Below are positions 1 through 5,211 of a stretch of 5,257 nt of DNA, piece after piece. The position numbers and the translations under genes were made by a program. The stretch's first letter is position 1; each line of letters starts with the position of its first letter. The stretch is from assembly GCA_937967875.1 (NCBI GenBank), contig CALBTQ010000456.1, forward strand, positions 1 to 5,257, read 5' to 3'. The notes below the pieces were generated by a model. It searched no databases and had not been told where the DNA came from. It was given only the letters and a program-made list of their open reading frames with translations. The stretch comes from an uncultured Pseudomonadota bacterium (GTDB taxonomy: Bacteria > Lernaellota > Lernaellaia > Lernaellales > Lernaellaceae).

Positions 1-1
1 G

Positions 2-316
2 GCCATGGTCGCCATGTGGGCCTGCGACGACGACGATGACGACGATAATAACGACGATGGCGGCGACGGCGCTGGCGTGTGCTATTACGAATGCTCCTAT
101 TTCACGAACACGACGATCTGGGAAACGTTCTGCTACGGCGCCGGCGGCACCGGCAACATGGCCACCGAAGCGCTGACCTCGGCCGCCGCCTGCGAAGAAT
201 ACGCCCGCGACGATTGCGAAGCGAGGGGCCACGATTTCGAGCAATACTATTTCGACACGACCTGCGTCAGTTGCGACGACGGCAATTGCGAACCGGAATG
301 GTTGTCGGAATATTGA
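2..316 (+). CDS. Small Cys-rich lipoprotein with poly-Asp linker (5' partial)
   Basis: The reading frame is open to the left edge, so the true start and most of the signal peptide are missing. What remains begins A-M-V-A-M-W-A-C, which looks like the end of a lipoprotein signal peptide; the -3 to -1 residues M-W-A are a poor match to the usual lipobox L-A-G. Numbering from the first visible Met, Cys7 would be lipidated. It is followed by seven Asp, two Asn, two more Asp and a Gly-rich stretch (residues 8-24), a flexible acidic tether. The rest (25-103) is a compact domain with eight cysteines (26, 30, 43, 63, 71, 87, 90, 95), enough for four disulfides, and many aromatic residues. This suggests an exported, disulfide-stabilised domain. 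I recognise no family and assign no function. An internal Met (codon at 5) could be called as a start, but it has no Shine-Dalgarno and would discard the signal peptide. A strong terminator follows 23 nt after the TGA stop. Confidence 0.75.
   Translation, partial: AMVAMWACDDDDDDDNNDDGGDGAGVCYYECSYFTNTTIWETFCYGAGGTGNMATEALTSAAACEEYARDDCEARGHDFEQYYFDTTCVSCDDGNCEPEWLSEY
26..58 (+). repeat. GAY-type triplet run encoding the poly-Asp linker
   Basis: Near-perfect GAC/GAT triplets, broken by AAT-AAC, encode seven Asp, two Asn and two Asp. It is a coding microsatellite in which slippage would change linker length by whole residues without breaking the frame. The GAC/GAT alternation suggests the amino acids, not the DNA repeat, are under selection. 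Confidence 0.6.
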
Positions 317-339
317 TTTGACCGTTTCGGATGATCGAC

Positions 340-367
340 AAGCCGCTCCTTCGGGGGCGGCTTTTTT
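340..367 (+). terminator. Rho-independent terminator with UUCG tetraloop
   Basis: Ten contiguous base pairs (340-349 with 354-363, one G-U) close a TTCG loop flanked by C and G, the exceptionally stable cUUCGg tetraloop. A run of six T (362-367) follows on the plus strand. It ends the transcript of the Cys-rich lipoprotein gene. On the minus strand the hairpin is not followed by a T-run, so I do not call it bidirectional, although it lies just past the end of the convergent nitroreductase gene. Confidence 0.9.
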
Positions 368-1247
368 ATTGGTCGAAGGCGAACGTGCCGACGACGATTG
401 CATGTGGCGGAAAGCCAAACTTTTTGCGCAGTCGGGCATCGTCGCCGGTCAGCGTCCAGCGGCCGGGCATGCCCAATTCCCGCGCGGCGAAATGGACGTG
501 GCACATGCCGATACCTGCGTCGACGCCCTGGAAATTCAGCCCTTCGGCGCGATTCCACGCGATGATTTTCGGATAGTTGCGGATGCGTTTGGTGTCCAGC
601 GCAAGCACGATGCGCCGCTCGTCGAGCAGGTATGTCCACGGCTGCATGTTGCTGGCCGACGGCGCCCACCGCGCCATTTCGAACATCTCGCGCAGTTGGG
701 CGTCATGTGCCAGCACGTCCGTCGCCGGCCGTCCCCATCGTTGTTGAAAGACGATCTCGTTCATCGGCCGCCGGTTGTCGAGGCGCCCCATCGCGCGCAT
801 CGAGCGTTCGGCGAATCGGCGCGGCGCTGCGTAGCCCAACGGCGTGATGCACACGATGCGCTCGTCCGGTTCCTTCCGCACCGCTTTATCCAGTATGCTC
901 ATTTTGAAATAGCCGCCGACCCAACAAGTGCCCAAGCCCTCGCGCGTACATTCCAGAATGAATCGCTCGGTGACAAAGCCGAAATTTACCTGATACTGCG
1001 GACCGTCTTGCGAAATGCCGATCATCCACAGCGGCGCGTTTTTGATCTTGCCGTAGCCGCCGACCAGGCCGGTCATCGCCTCGTCGACCTGCTTCGCTGG
1101 AAACGGCGCCAGCTTCAAACGCAGATCGTTGAGGCATTCCGTTTCCGCGAAGGTCTTCAGCAGGCGTTCAAGCGTCTCCGGCGGAACCGGCGTGTCCAAA
1201 AAGGAACGATCGCTGCGTCGCACGCGCATGGCTTCAAGTAGATTCAT
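366..1247 (-). CDS. TM1586-type nitroreductase family protein
   Basis: A predicted 293-residue FMN-dependent oxidoreductase of the nitroreductase superfamily, probably cytoplasmic and NAD(P)H-linked; the substrate cannot be told. The nitroreductase signature is split between two lobes. The N-terminal lobe has R-R-S-D-R-S-F (about residues 10-16), a conserved E-G-L-G-T-C-W-V-G-G-Y-F segment (about 103-114) and I-T-P-L-G-Y followed by R-R-P-M-N-E-I-V-F. The C-terminal lobe supplies W-A-P-S-A-S-N-M-Q-P-W (about 194-204), the usual FMN-contacting motif, then a second Gly-rich helix near G-I-G-M-C-H. This duplicated layout matches the TM1586_NiRdase family better than single-domain NfsB/NfnB enzymes. 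The ATG at 1247 is chosen because GGGAG lies 5 nt upstream. A TTG at 1265 would add six residues but overlaps the preceding stop and has no ribosome site. It follows the acyltransferase by 14 nt, so the two are cotranscribed. The TAA stop lies within the opposing terminator's T-tract. Confidence 0.85.
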   Translation of the reverse strand: MNLLEAMRVRRSDRSFLDTPVPPETLERLLKTFAETECLNDLRLKLAPFPAKQVDEAMTGLVGGYGKIKNAPLWMIGISQDGPQYQVNFGFVTERFILECTREGLGTCWVGGYFKMSILDKAVRKEPDERIVCITPLGYAAPRRFAERSMRAMGRLDNRRPMNEIVFQQRWGRPATDVLAHDAQLREMFEMARWAPSASNMQPWTYLLDERRIVLALDTKRIRNYPKIIAWNRAEGLNFQGVDAGIGMCHVHFAARELGMPGRWTLTGDDARLRKKFGFPPHAIVVGTFAFDQ

Positions 1248-1252
1248 TCTTT

Positions 1253-1257
1253 CTCCC
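1253..1257 (-). promoter_or_regulatory. Ribosome binding site deciding the nitroreductase start
   Basis: GGGAG on the minus strand, 5 nt before ATG 1247. It places the start at 1247 and not at the upstream TTG (1265). Confidence 0.75.
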
Positions 1258-1261
1258 GTTT

Positions 1262-2266
1262 TCAATTTTTATATGGACTGGGAACGCCTTCCGCCTGCAC
1301 TTTCCAGCGGCGGTGAATCCAATGCCAAATTTCCGGATTCTCATAAATGATCCTCTCCACCGCTTTGGCCTGGTTGCGCGTGTTGATCAACAACTCCATG
1401 TCGGGATCATCCGGGTGCGCCTCCCAGGGCACTTCCTCGGTCACGACCAGCTTGAATTTTCCCGGCGCCGTGCGGCAAGCGTATCCGGCCACCACCGGTG
1501 CGCCGGTCTCGCGCGCCACCCAGGCGTTGGAGCGCACGGTCGAAGCAGGGCGCCCCAGCCAATCGATCATCACGCCCTGGCTGCGTTTCATGTTCTGATC
1601 GATGGCCATGATGATCCCCTCGCCGCGCCGCAATCCTTCCATCACGCGCTGCATGGAATCGCGGTGCGGCACCGAACCCAGGTTCATCTTCAGACGTGAC
1701 ATAACAATCACTTTTTCGACCACCGGATTCGCTATCCGCTTGGCGATTATCGAGATCGGATACCCTGCGATGCCGGCCCGCCCGGCGGCGATTTCCCAAA
1801 CGCCGATGTGCCCGCCGATAAAAATCACGCCCTTGCCCCGGTTGTAGGCGTCGCGCAGCAACTTTTCGTTCTCGAATTCGAACGATTCGTCCCAAAACGC
1901 GTCGTCCATGCGTGGAATAACGAGGTAGTTGAGCACGTGCCGGCCGAGGTTGAGCAGTGAAGCTTTGTATATTGCTTCCTTTTCCGCGGCGGTCTTTTTA
2001 TCGCCGTAGACAATATCCAGATTGGTCATCGCGATGCTGCTGCGAACGCGTAGTTTGTACATCAACCAACCAATGACGGAGCCGAGGCGGTCCACGCCCC
2101 GCCAGGACAGCCGGGTGACGATCGCCGTCATCAGCCAAACGACAAACTTGGTCGCCCAACCGCCTTGGGGTTCTTCAACCTGCGTCAGTTTGCCGACATA
2201 CTGTCCGGCTTCCTGCCGGGTCCACGGAAAAGTTTTGGAAGAAGTATCATTCTTCGCGGATTCCAT
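1262..2266 (-). CDS. LpxL/HtrB-like lipid A (lysophospholipid-type) acyltransferase
   Basis: A 334-residue member of the bacterial lipid A biosynthesis acyltransferase family. These membrane-associated enzymes on the inner face of the cytoplasmic membrane move a fatty acyl chain, usually from acyl-ACP, to a lipid A precursor. The diagnostic H-X4-E catalytic motif is present as G-G-H-I-G-V-W-E-I (His153, Glu158). Also seen are the family's D-Q-N (223-225), a W-L-G-R-P-A-S-T motif (236-243) and the C-terminal W-H-W-I-H-R-R-W-K (314-322). Residues 41-70 are the hydrophobic/amphipathic N-terminal segment typical of the family. About 40 polar residues precede it, an extension that LpxL does not normally have. 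The start is firm: GGAGG lies 5 nt before the ATG, but both sit inside a hairpin (2264-2293). The gene follows the hydrolase lipoprotein by 96 nt and leads directly into the nitroreductase. No other lpx gene is in view, so the acceptor could be lipid A or another glycolipid or lysolipid; primary lipid A acylation is likely but unproven. Confidence 0.88.
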   Translation of the reverse strand: MESAKNDTSSKTFPWTRQEAGQYVGKLTQVEEPQGGWATKFVVWLMTAIVTRLSWRGVDRLGSVIGWLMYKLRVRSSIAMTNLDIVYGDKKTAAEKEAIYKASLLNLGRHVLNYLVIPRMDDAFWDESFEFENEKLLRDAYNRGKGVIFIGGHIGVWEIAAGRAGIAGYPISIIAKRIANPVVEKVIVMSRLKMNLGSVPHRDSMQRVMEGLRRGEGIIMAIDQNMKRSQGVMIDWLGRPASTVRSNAWVARETGAPVVAGYACRTAPGKFKLVVTEEVPWEAHPDDPDMELLINTRNQAKAVERIIYENPEIWHWIHRRWKVQAEGVPSPYKN

Positions 2267-2293
2267 CTTCTCCTCCGTTTGGAGGAAAAGATG
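2264..2293 (-). promoter_or_regulatory. Hairpin sequestering the SD and start codon of the acyltransferase
   Basis: In the minus-strand RNA, 2293-2281 pairs with 2276-2264 over 13 consecutive positions (12 Watson-Crick and one G-U at 2287/2270), closing a 4-nt AAAC loop. The 3' arm contains the whole GGAGG Shine-Dalgarno (2276-2272) and the AUG (2266-2264). The 5' arm contains the matching CCUCC anti-SD (2285-2281) and CAU (2293-2291). A ribosome would have to open this helix to initiate. The pairing is read directly from the sequence; a regulatory role such as a thermometer-like element, coupling to upstream translation, or a protein or sRNA target is inference. Confidence 0.8.
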
Positions 2294-2362
2294 TTGACAC
2301 AGGAAGTGGCGAATTTCAATTATCGGTCGATATTACAGGCAGACGGCCGCTCCGATAGATGA

Positions 2363-3535
2363 TCAATCGCCTTTCAGTTCCTTGTTGAAAAATTCCAAGA
2401 TCTCCGACATGCCGTCAGTGTAGCCGTAAGGCACAAGCATTATCGGAATCGGATAACTGTCCGGATAATTGATCGCATTGTTGTACGGATACAGCAGCGG
2501 CGTCGTCTCGTCGACGATCACCGGCCCGGGAAGAATGTTAAAATACCATCCTTGCAGGTCCGACACATAGGCGCGAAAACCCGGAACGATGCGTGCCGTC
2601 AGATTGCTGGTGACGCTGCCGCCCGAATGGCCGATCAGACCGATGCGGTCGTTATCGAATTCCGGTCGGTACTGCAAGTATTTGAGCGCCAGGCAGGTCT
2701 CGTACACCCGCAACGCCATGAAGGAAAATCCGGCTTCCAGCAAGCTTTGGGAAACCTGCGATTCGGCTTCGTCCGCCGTATCGGCCCGCATCGTCAGCGC
2801 CAACAAGGCAATGCCGTTTTTCGGGTAAGCTTCGCCATCATAATAGTATATATAGGACGAAGCGGTTTCATTGTGTCCGTGAATGGCGATCACCGCCGAA
2901 TGCGGTCCTTCGGTTTTCGGCGTCATTAGAATGCCCTGAAAATCGCCGACGAGCGGATCCGAAAAAATCATTTCGCGCTTGAAATAATAGTCCGTCTCGC
3001 TGCGGCGAACGGTGGTCACGACCAGTTCCCGCTCGTTGATGCCGTCCAGTAGGAAATCCAGGTTCAGCGCCTTGGTAATCAGCGAAGCCAGCGTATCGTT
3101 GTCTTGCAGGTATCCTTCCGCGACCGGATCGTAGACGTTCACCAGCTCTTGCGCGATCTTGGCGAATTGTCGCCACAGTTGCCTGGTGGAAATCGGCCGC
3201 GCATGATCGGCCGCCAGGTCAATGAAACGGAAATAATCTTTCCAATTGGGCTCGAACACCTGATTGGATGCTTCAATTTCCCTGATGTTGTAAGGATTGA
3301 GCAGGCGGTCGATCGGCCAGGCGTTAGCGGCCGTGGTTATCTCCATCGTCGTCGCAACGGAAATATCGTCGCCATCCGCCTCTGTCTCGTCATCATCCTC
3401 CCCGCCGTCGTCATCGTCGGCACTGCCGTAATCGTTTCCCCCGGAATGGTTAAATTCACTGTTCGAAACATCGCAAGCAACGATCGCCAACGCACTCACC
3501 AACAGCGCAATGAGAGCAATTCGCCGCAGCTTCAT
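2363..3535 (-). CDS. Alpha/beta-hydrolase lipoprotein with acidic linker
   Basis: Predicted exported, lipid-anchored serine hydrolase/esterase of 390 residues. Numbering from the upstream ATG at 3547, the signal peptide has basic K-L-R-R, a hydrophobic core and lipobox I-V-A-C with lipidated Cys25. An acidic Gly/Asp/Glu linker spans about 40-61, then a helical region to about 170. The hydrolase core shows an oxyanion-type I-H-G-H (222-225) and the nucleophile elbow G-H-S-G-G (306-310, Ser308), as in dienelactone hydrolase/acetyl xylan esterase relatives. Asp330 and Asp378 are possible catalytic acids. The chain ends 16 residues after Asp378, so the last strand and catalytic His expected in this fold are not seen; it may be truncated, rearranged or non-catalytic. 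Substrate unknown. I prefer the ATG at 3535 (GGGA 6 nt upstream; the signal peptide starts directly with M-K-L-R-R) over the ATG at 3547, whose AAGGA is only 1 nt away. The acyltransferase gene follows on the same strand. Confidence 0.8.
   Translation of the reverse strand: MKLRRIALIALLVSALAIVACDVSNSEFNHSGGNDYGSADDDDGGEDDDETEADGDDISVATTMEITTAANAWPIDRLLNPYNIREIEASNQVFEPNWKDYFRFIDLAADHARPISTRQLWRQFAKIAQELVNVYDPVAEGYLQDNDTLASLITKALNLDFLLDGINERELVVTTVRRSETDYYFKREMIFSDPLVGDFQGILMTPKTEGPHSAVIAIHGHNETASSYIYYYDGEAYPKNGIALLALTMRADTADEAESQVSQSLLEAGFSFMALRVYETCLALKYLQYRPEFDNDRIGLIGHSGGSVTSNLTARIVPGFRAYVSDLQGWYFNILPGPVIVDETTPLLYPYNNAINYPDSYPIPIMLVPYGYTDGMSEILEFFNKELKGD
3365..3430 (-). repeat. Acidic low-complexity linker of the hydrolase lipoprotein
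   Basis: Codes for residues 40-61 (counted from ATG 3547), almost entirely Asp, Glu and Gly with a few Ala, Ser and Thr. It is the counterpart of the poly-Asp linker in the lipoprotein at the left edge, and so a shared design of tethered exported proteins in this genome. Confidence 0.55.
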
Positions 3536-3559
3536 CACTTTTCCCATTTCCTTGGCATT

Positions 3560-3599
3560 GGTTCGGAAGGATGCATTTTTCTTACATGATCCCCGAACC
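3560..3599 (-). promoter_or_regulatory. 14-bp leader stem-loop upstream of the hydrolase lipoprotein gene
   Basis: In minus-strand RNA, GGUUCGG (3599-3593) pairs perfectly with CCGAACC (3566-3560). Inside, GGAU pairs with AUCC across a 2-nt UU bulge, and CAU with AUG across a 1-nt C bulge. This gives 14 bp and a 9-nt A-rich loop, 40 nt in total. It is not followed by a T-run, so it is not an intrinsic terminator. It ends 6 nt before AAGGA (3553-3549) and 24 nt before the chosen start codon, a position where it could affect translation or mRNA stability. The role is inferred; the pairing is visible. Confidence 0.65.
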
Positions 3600-3673
3600 C
3601 AGGTAAAATATCGACACCCGCGTTACCAAGGACCACTTGGCGCCATCCAGGCTTACGCTGCTGTCCGATTGCA

Positions 3674-3719
3674 CCTTAAATTAACACCAAACATAAGCAC
3701 ACTCAATTTAATTGTAAGG
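3674..3719. repeat. Imperfect 11-bp inverted repeat
   Basis: CCTTAAATTAA (3674-3684) pairs with TTAATT-G-TAAGG (3708-3719) with one bulged G, around a 23-nt centre. The right arm overlaps a smaller palindrome, CAATT-T-AATTG (3704-3714). It could be an operator for a dimeric regulator or part of an RNA leader. The AT-richness makes chance a real alternative. Confidence 0.4.
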
Positions 3720-3798
3720 GCTAACGAAAAATTAATATTTCCAGATGGCAACCGGTGGAAATAACCACTATTGCCGCAATATCAATCAGTTACTGATT

Positions 3799-5112
3799 TC
3801 AATACCCCGCGAACTGCTTTTCGAGCATGATTTTAAGGATCGTCCGGTCGGCTTCGATCATCCCCTGGCGGCTTAAAGCGCCGATGTTCTGCGAGGTCTT
3901 CTGGAACGAAGTACCGATGATCCCCTCGGCCGAGTGCACCGTCACTCCCTGCAGCGCAAACAGCGCCGCCTGCACCGCCGTACCCGCCGCCGTCGCAAGC
4001 TTGAGCGCGCACGAACCCTTCGCCCCGTCGCAGATCACTCCGGCCAGGTCCTCGATCAGGTTCGAAATAGACCCGGCGATGTGATGGATGTCGCCGCCCA
4101 GCAGATAGGTCACCCCGGCCGCCGCACCGGCTCCGGCGGCGATCGAACAACCGCACACCGCCGACAGCCGCCCGGTGTGCGCCTTAACGTAAGCCGTCAC
4201 CAGGTGCGAAAAGGCGATCGCCTCCAGCAGTGTTTTCTGCTCGTATTCGATGAAATTCTTGACCGCATAAATCGGCAGCACCGCCGTCAGGCCGTGGTTG
4301 CCGCTGCCCGCCGAGGACATCGCGGGCAGCTTGACGCCCGCCATGCGCGCGTCGGAAGCCGCCGAAGCCAGAATGCGCGCTTCGAGAATCATGTCGCGTT
4401 TGAGCAGCCGCTGTTTGGCCAGCCGGTCGAAGGTCTTGCCCACGCCCAGCCCCGGCCCGTGCTTGAGGCCGTACTCGGCCAGACGCAGATTGAGCGTGAT
4501 GCTCTCCTGCAAAAAGGCGAAGTCGTCCTCGCTGAGATCGTCGAGCATCTCCAGCAGCGTTTCGAGCGTGACCGTGCGCAGCCACTCCTCCAGGCGCGCC
4601 AACTCGCCGTCGCCTTCCGCCTCGGTGCTCACCCTCAGCGCCGTTGCGGCCGGCTGCCCGTCGAGCGTGAGGGAAACGAGATTGTCGTGTACGTCGCGGA
4701 TGATCGCCTCGCCGACGGACGATCCGTTGCGCACCGTCGCGCGGATGAACAAGCCGGTCTGGTTTTCCAGCAGGTTGACCTTCACGCCGTTCTGCTTGAT
4801 CAGCCCTTTGGCCTGCCGCACGGTCTCCTCGTCGATCGGATCGAGCACCTCGAGCCGCCGCGTCGCATCGCCGCCATAAGCGCCAAGCGCGGCCGCCATG
4901 TCCAGGCCGGTCAGGCCCGGCGCACCCGGAATCGACACCGCGATGCCGTTCTTATAGATGTTGCCGTCAACCCACACTTCGATCGCCTCGATCGCTTGGT
5001 CGGGCAACACCGAAGCGGCCGCCGCCGCGCAATAGGCGATCGCCGCCGGTTCGGTGCATCCCAAAGCCGGCGCCACTTCCATCCGCAGAATGTCCTGTAC
5101 GCTGAAGGTCAT
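3799..5112 (-). CDS. cyuA: L-cysteine desulfidase / serine dehydratase alpha-type protein (CyuA/UPF0597 family)
   Basis: A 437-residue predicted cytoplasmic [4Fe-4S] enzyme of the serine dehydratase alpha-chain superfamily. Characterised members break L-cysteine into pyruvate, ammonia and sulfide without PLP, serving cysteine detoxification or use as a carbon/nitrogen source. From the ATG at 5112: A-P-A-L-G-C-T-E-P (Cys19); G-N-I-Y-K-N-G (about 50-56) and S-I-P-G-A-P-G (about 60-66); S-S-A-G-S-G-N-H-G (266-274); V-C-G-C-S-I-A-A-G-A-G (Cys320, Cys322); I-C-D-G-A-K-G-S-C-A-L-K (Cys361, Cys368). The cysteine-bearing motifs near the N-terminus and near residues 320-368 correspond in spacing to cluster ligands known in archaeal cysteine desulfidase. 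Length matches the family (about 430-440). ATG 5112 has GGGGA 6 nt upstream; a TTG at 5187 would add 25 basic, unrelated residues and lies upstream of the promoter. It has its own promoter and a 263-nt gap to the next gene. Serine dehydratase activity is the main alternative. Confidence 0.92.
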   Translation of the reverse strand: MTFSVQDILRMEVAPALGCTEPAAIAYCAAAAASVLPDQAIEAIEVWVDGNIYKNGIAVSIPGAPGLTGLDMAAALGAYGGDATRRLEVLDPIDEETVRQAKGLIKQNGVKVNLLENQTGLFIRATVRNGSSVGEAIIRDVHDNLVSLTLDGQPAATALRVSTEAEGDGELARLEEWLRTVTLETLLEMLDDLSEDDFAFLQESITLNLRLAEYGLKHGPGLGVGKTFDRLAKQRLLKRDMILEARILASAASDARMAGVKLPAMSSAGSGNHGLTAVLPIYAVKNFIEYEQKTLLEAIAFSHLVTAYVKAHTGRLSAVCGCSIAAGAGAAAGVTYLLGGDIHHIAGSISNLIEDLAGVICDGAKGSCALKLATAAGTAVQAALFALQGVTVHSAEGIIGTSFQKTSQNIGALSRQGMIEADRTILKIMLEKQFAGY

Positions 5113-5118
5113 TGTCGT

Positions 5119-5123
5119 TCCCC
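5119..5123 (-). promoter_or_regulatory. Ribosome binding site of the desulfidase gene
   Basis: GGGGA on the minus strand, 6 nt before ATG 5112. Together with family length and the promoter position it fixes the start at 5112. Confidence 0.65.
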
Positions 5124-5140
5124 GCGCTTTGTGTTTTCGA

Positions 5141-5168
5141 ATTATACGTGGCCCCTGCCCGGTTGCAA
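5141..5168 (-). promoter_or_regulatory. Sigma70-type promoter of the desulfidase gene
   Basis: A perfect -10 hexamer TATAAT (5146-5141) lies 16 nt downstream of TTGCAA (5168-5163), which matches 4 of 6 positions of the -35 consensus TTGACA. Transcription would start near 5134, leaving a leader of about 21 nt before ATG 5112. TTGCAA is itself palindromic. I see no clear operator, but only about 43 nt of genomic sequence remain beyond the -35. Confidence 0.7.
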
Positions 5169-5211
5169 CACGGATGACTTTCCGCAATTATGTGAGTCCA
5201 CGAGGTAATCA

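Larger units (their letters stand above)
3536..3798 (-). other. Structured intergenic region between the desulfidase and hydrolase genes
   Basis: No convincing protein gene is present. The half nearer the desulfidase (about 3671-3798) is clearly more AT-rich than its flanks. On the minus strand it holds, in order: a 6-bp AATCAG/CTGATT hairpin with a 3-nt loop immediately after the desulfidase stop (3784-3798); a 9-bp interrupted stem (3747-3751/3771-3775 and 3755-3758/3765-3768); an 11-bp inverted repeat (3674-3719); a 5-bp CCAAG/CTTGG hairpin (3626-3640); and a 14-bp stem-loop (3560-3599). A weak promoter candidate for the hydrolase gene, TTGAGT (3701-3706) with TAATTT (3678-3683) 17 nt downstream, lies within the inverted repeat. 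I see no clear intrinsic terminator. Confidence 0.5.

Noticed and set aside
318..1241. A 307-codon plus-strand open frame opposite the nitroreductase gene
   Set aside because: It has the Arg/Ala/His-rich composition of antisense shadow frames, begins inside the spacer and runs through the terminator; the minus-strand protein has clear family motifs.
2321..2357. TATCGG/CCGATA inverted repeat between the hydrolase and acyltransferase genes, plus a GATAAT -10-like hexamer
   Set aside because: The 6-bp arms are separated by 25 nt with no T-run, and no -35 lies at a suitable distance from the hexamer; chance cannot be excluded.
3510..3764. An 84-codon plus-strand open frame across the intergenic region
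   Set aside because: It starts inside the hydrolase gene on the opposite strand and shows no recognisable motif; the region is better explained by regulatory structure.
3747..3775. Candidate terminator for the desulfidase gene
   Set aside because: The stem is interrupted (5 + 4 bp with an internal loop) and the nearest five-T run on the minus strand begins about 15 nt beyond the stem, too far for a standard intrinsic terminator.
5113..5187. N-terminal extension of the desulfidase from a TTG at 5187
   Set aside because: The extra 25 residues lack family similarity, the TTG lies upstream of the predicted promoter, and ATG 5112 has a well-placed ribosome site.
3934..5208. A 424-codon plus-strand open frame opposite the desulfidase gene
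   Set aside because: It is antisense to a well-conserved enzyme. Its product is Arg/His/Gln-rich low-complexity sequence with no recognisable motif, as expected from GC-rich antisense reading, and it runs up to the artificial contig end.
1..5211. A CRISPR array, transposon ends, tRNA genes or a defence cassette
   Set aside because: I found no regularly spaced repeats, transposase motifs, cloverleaf or defence-type protein motifs on either strand.
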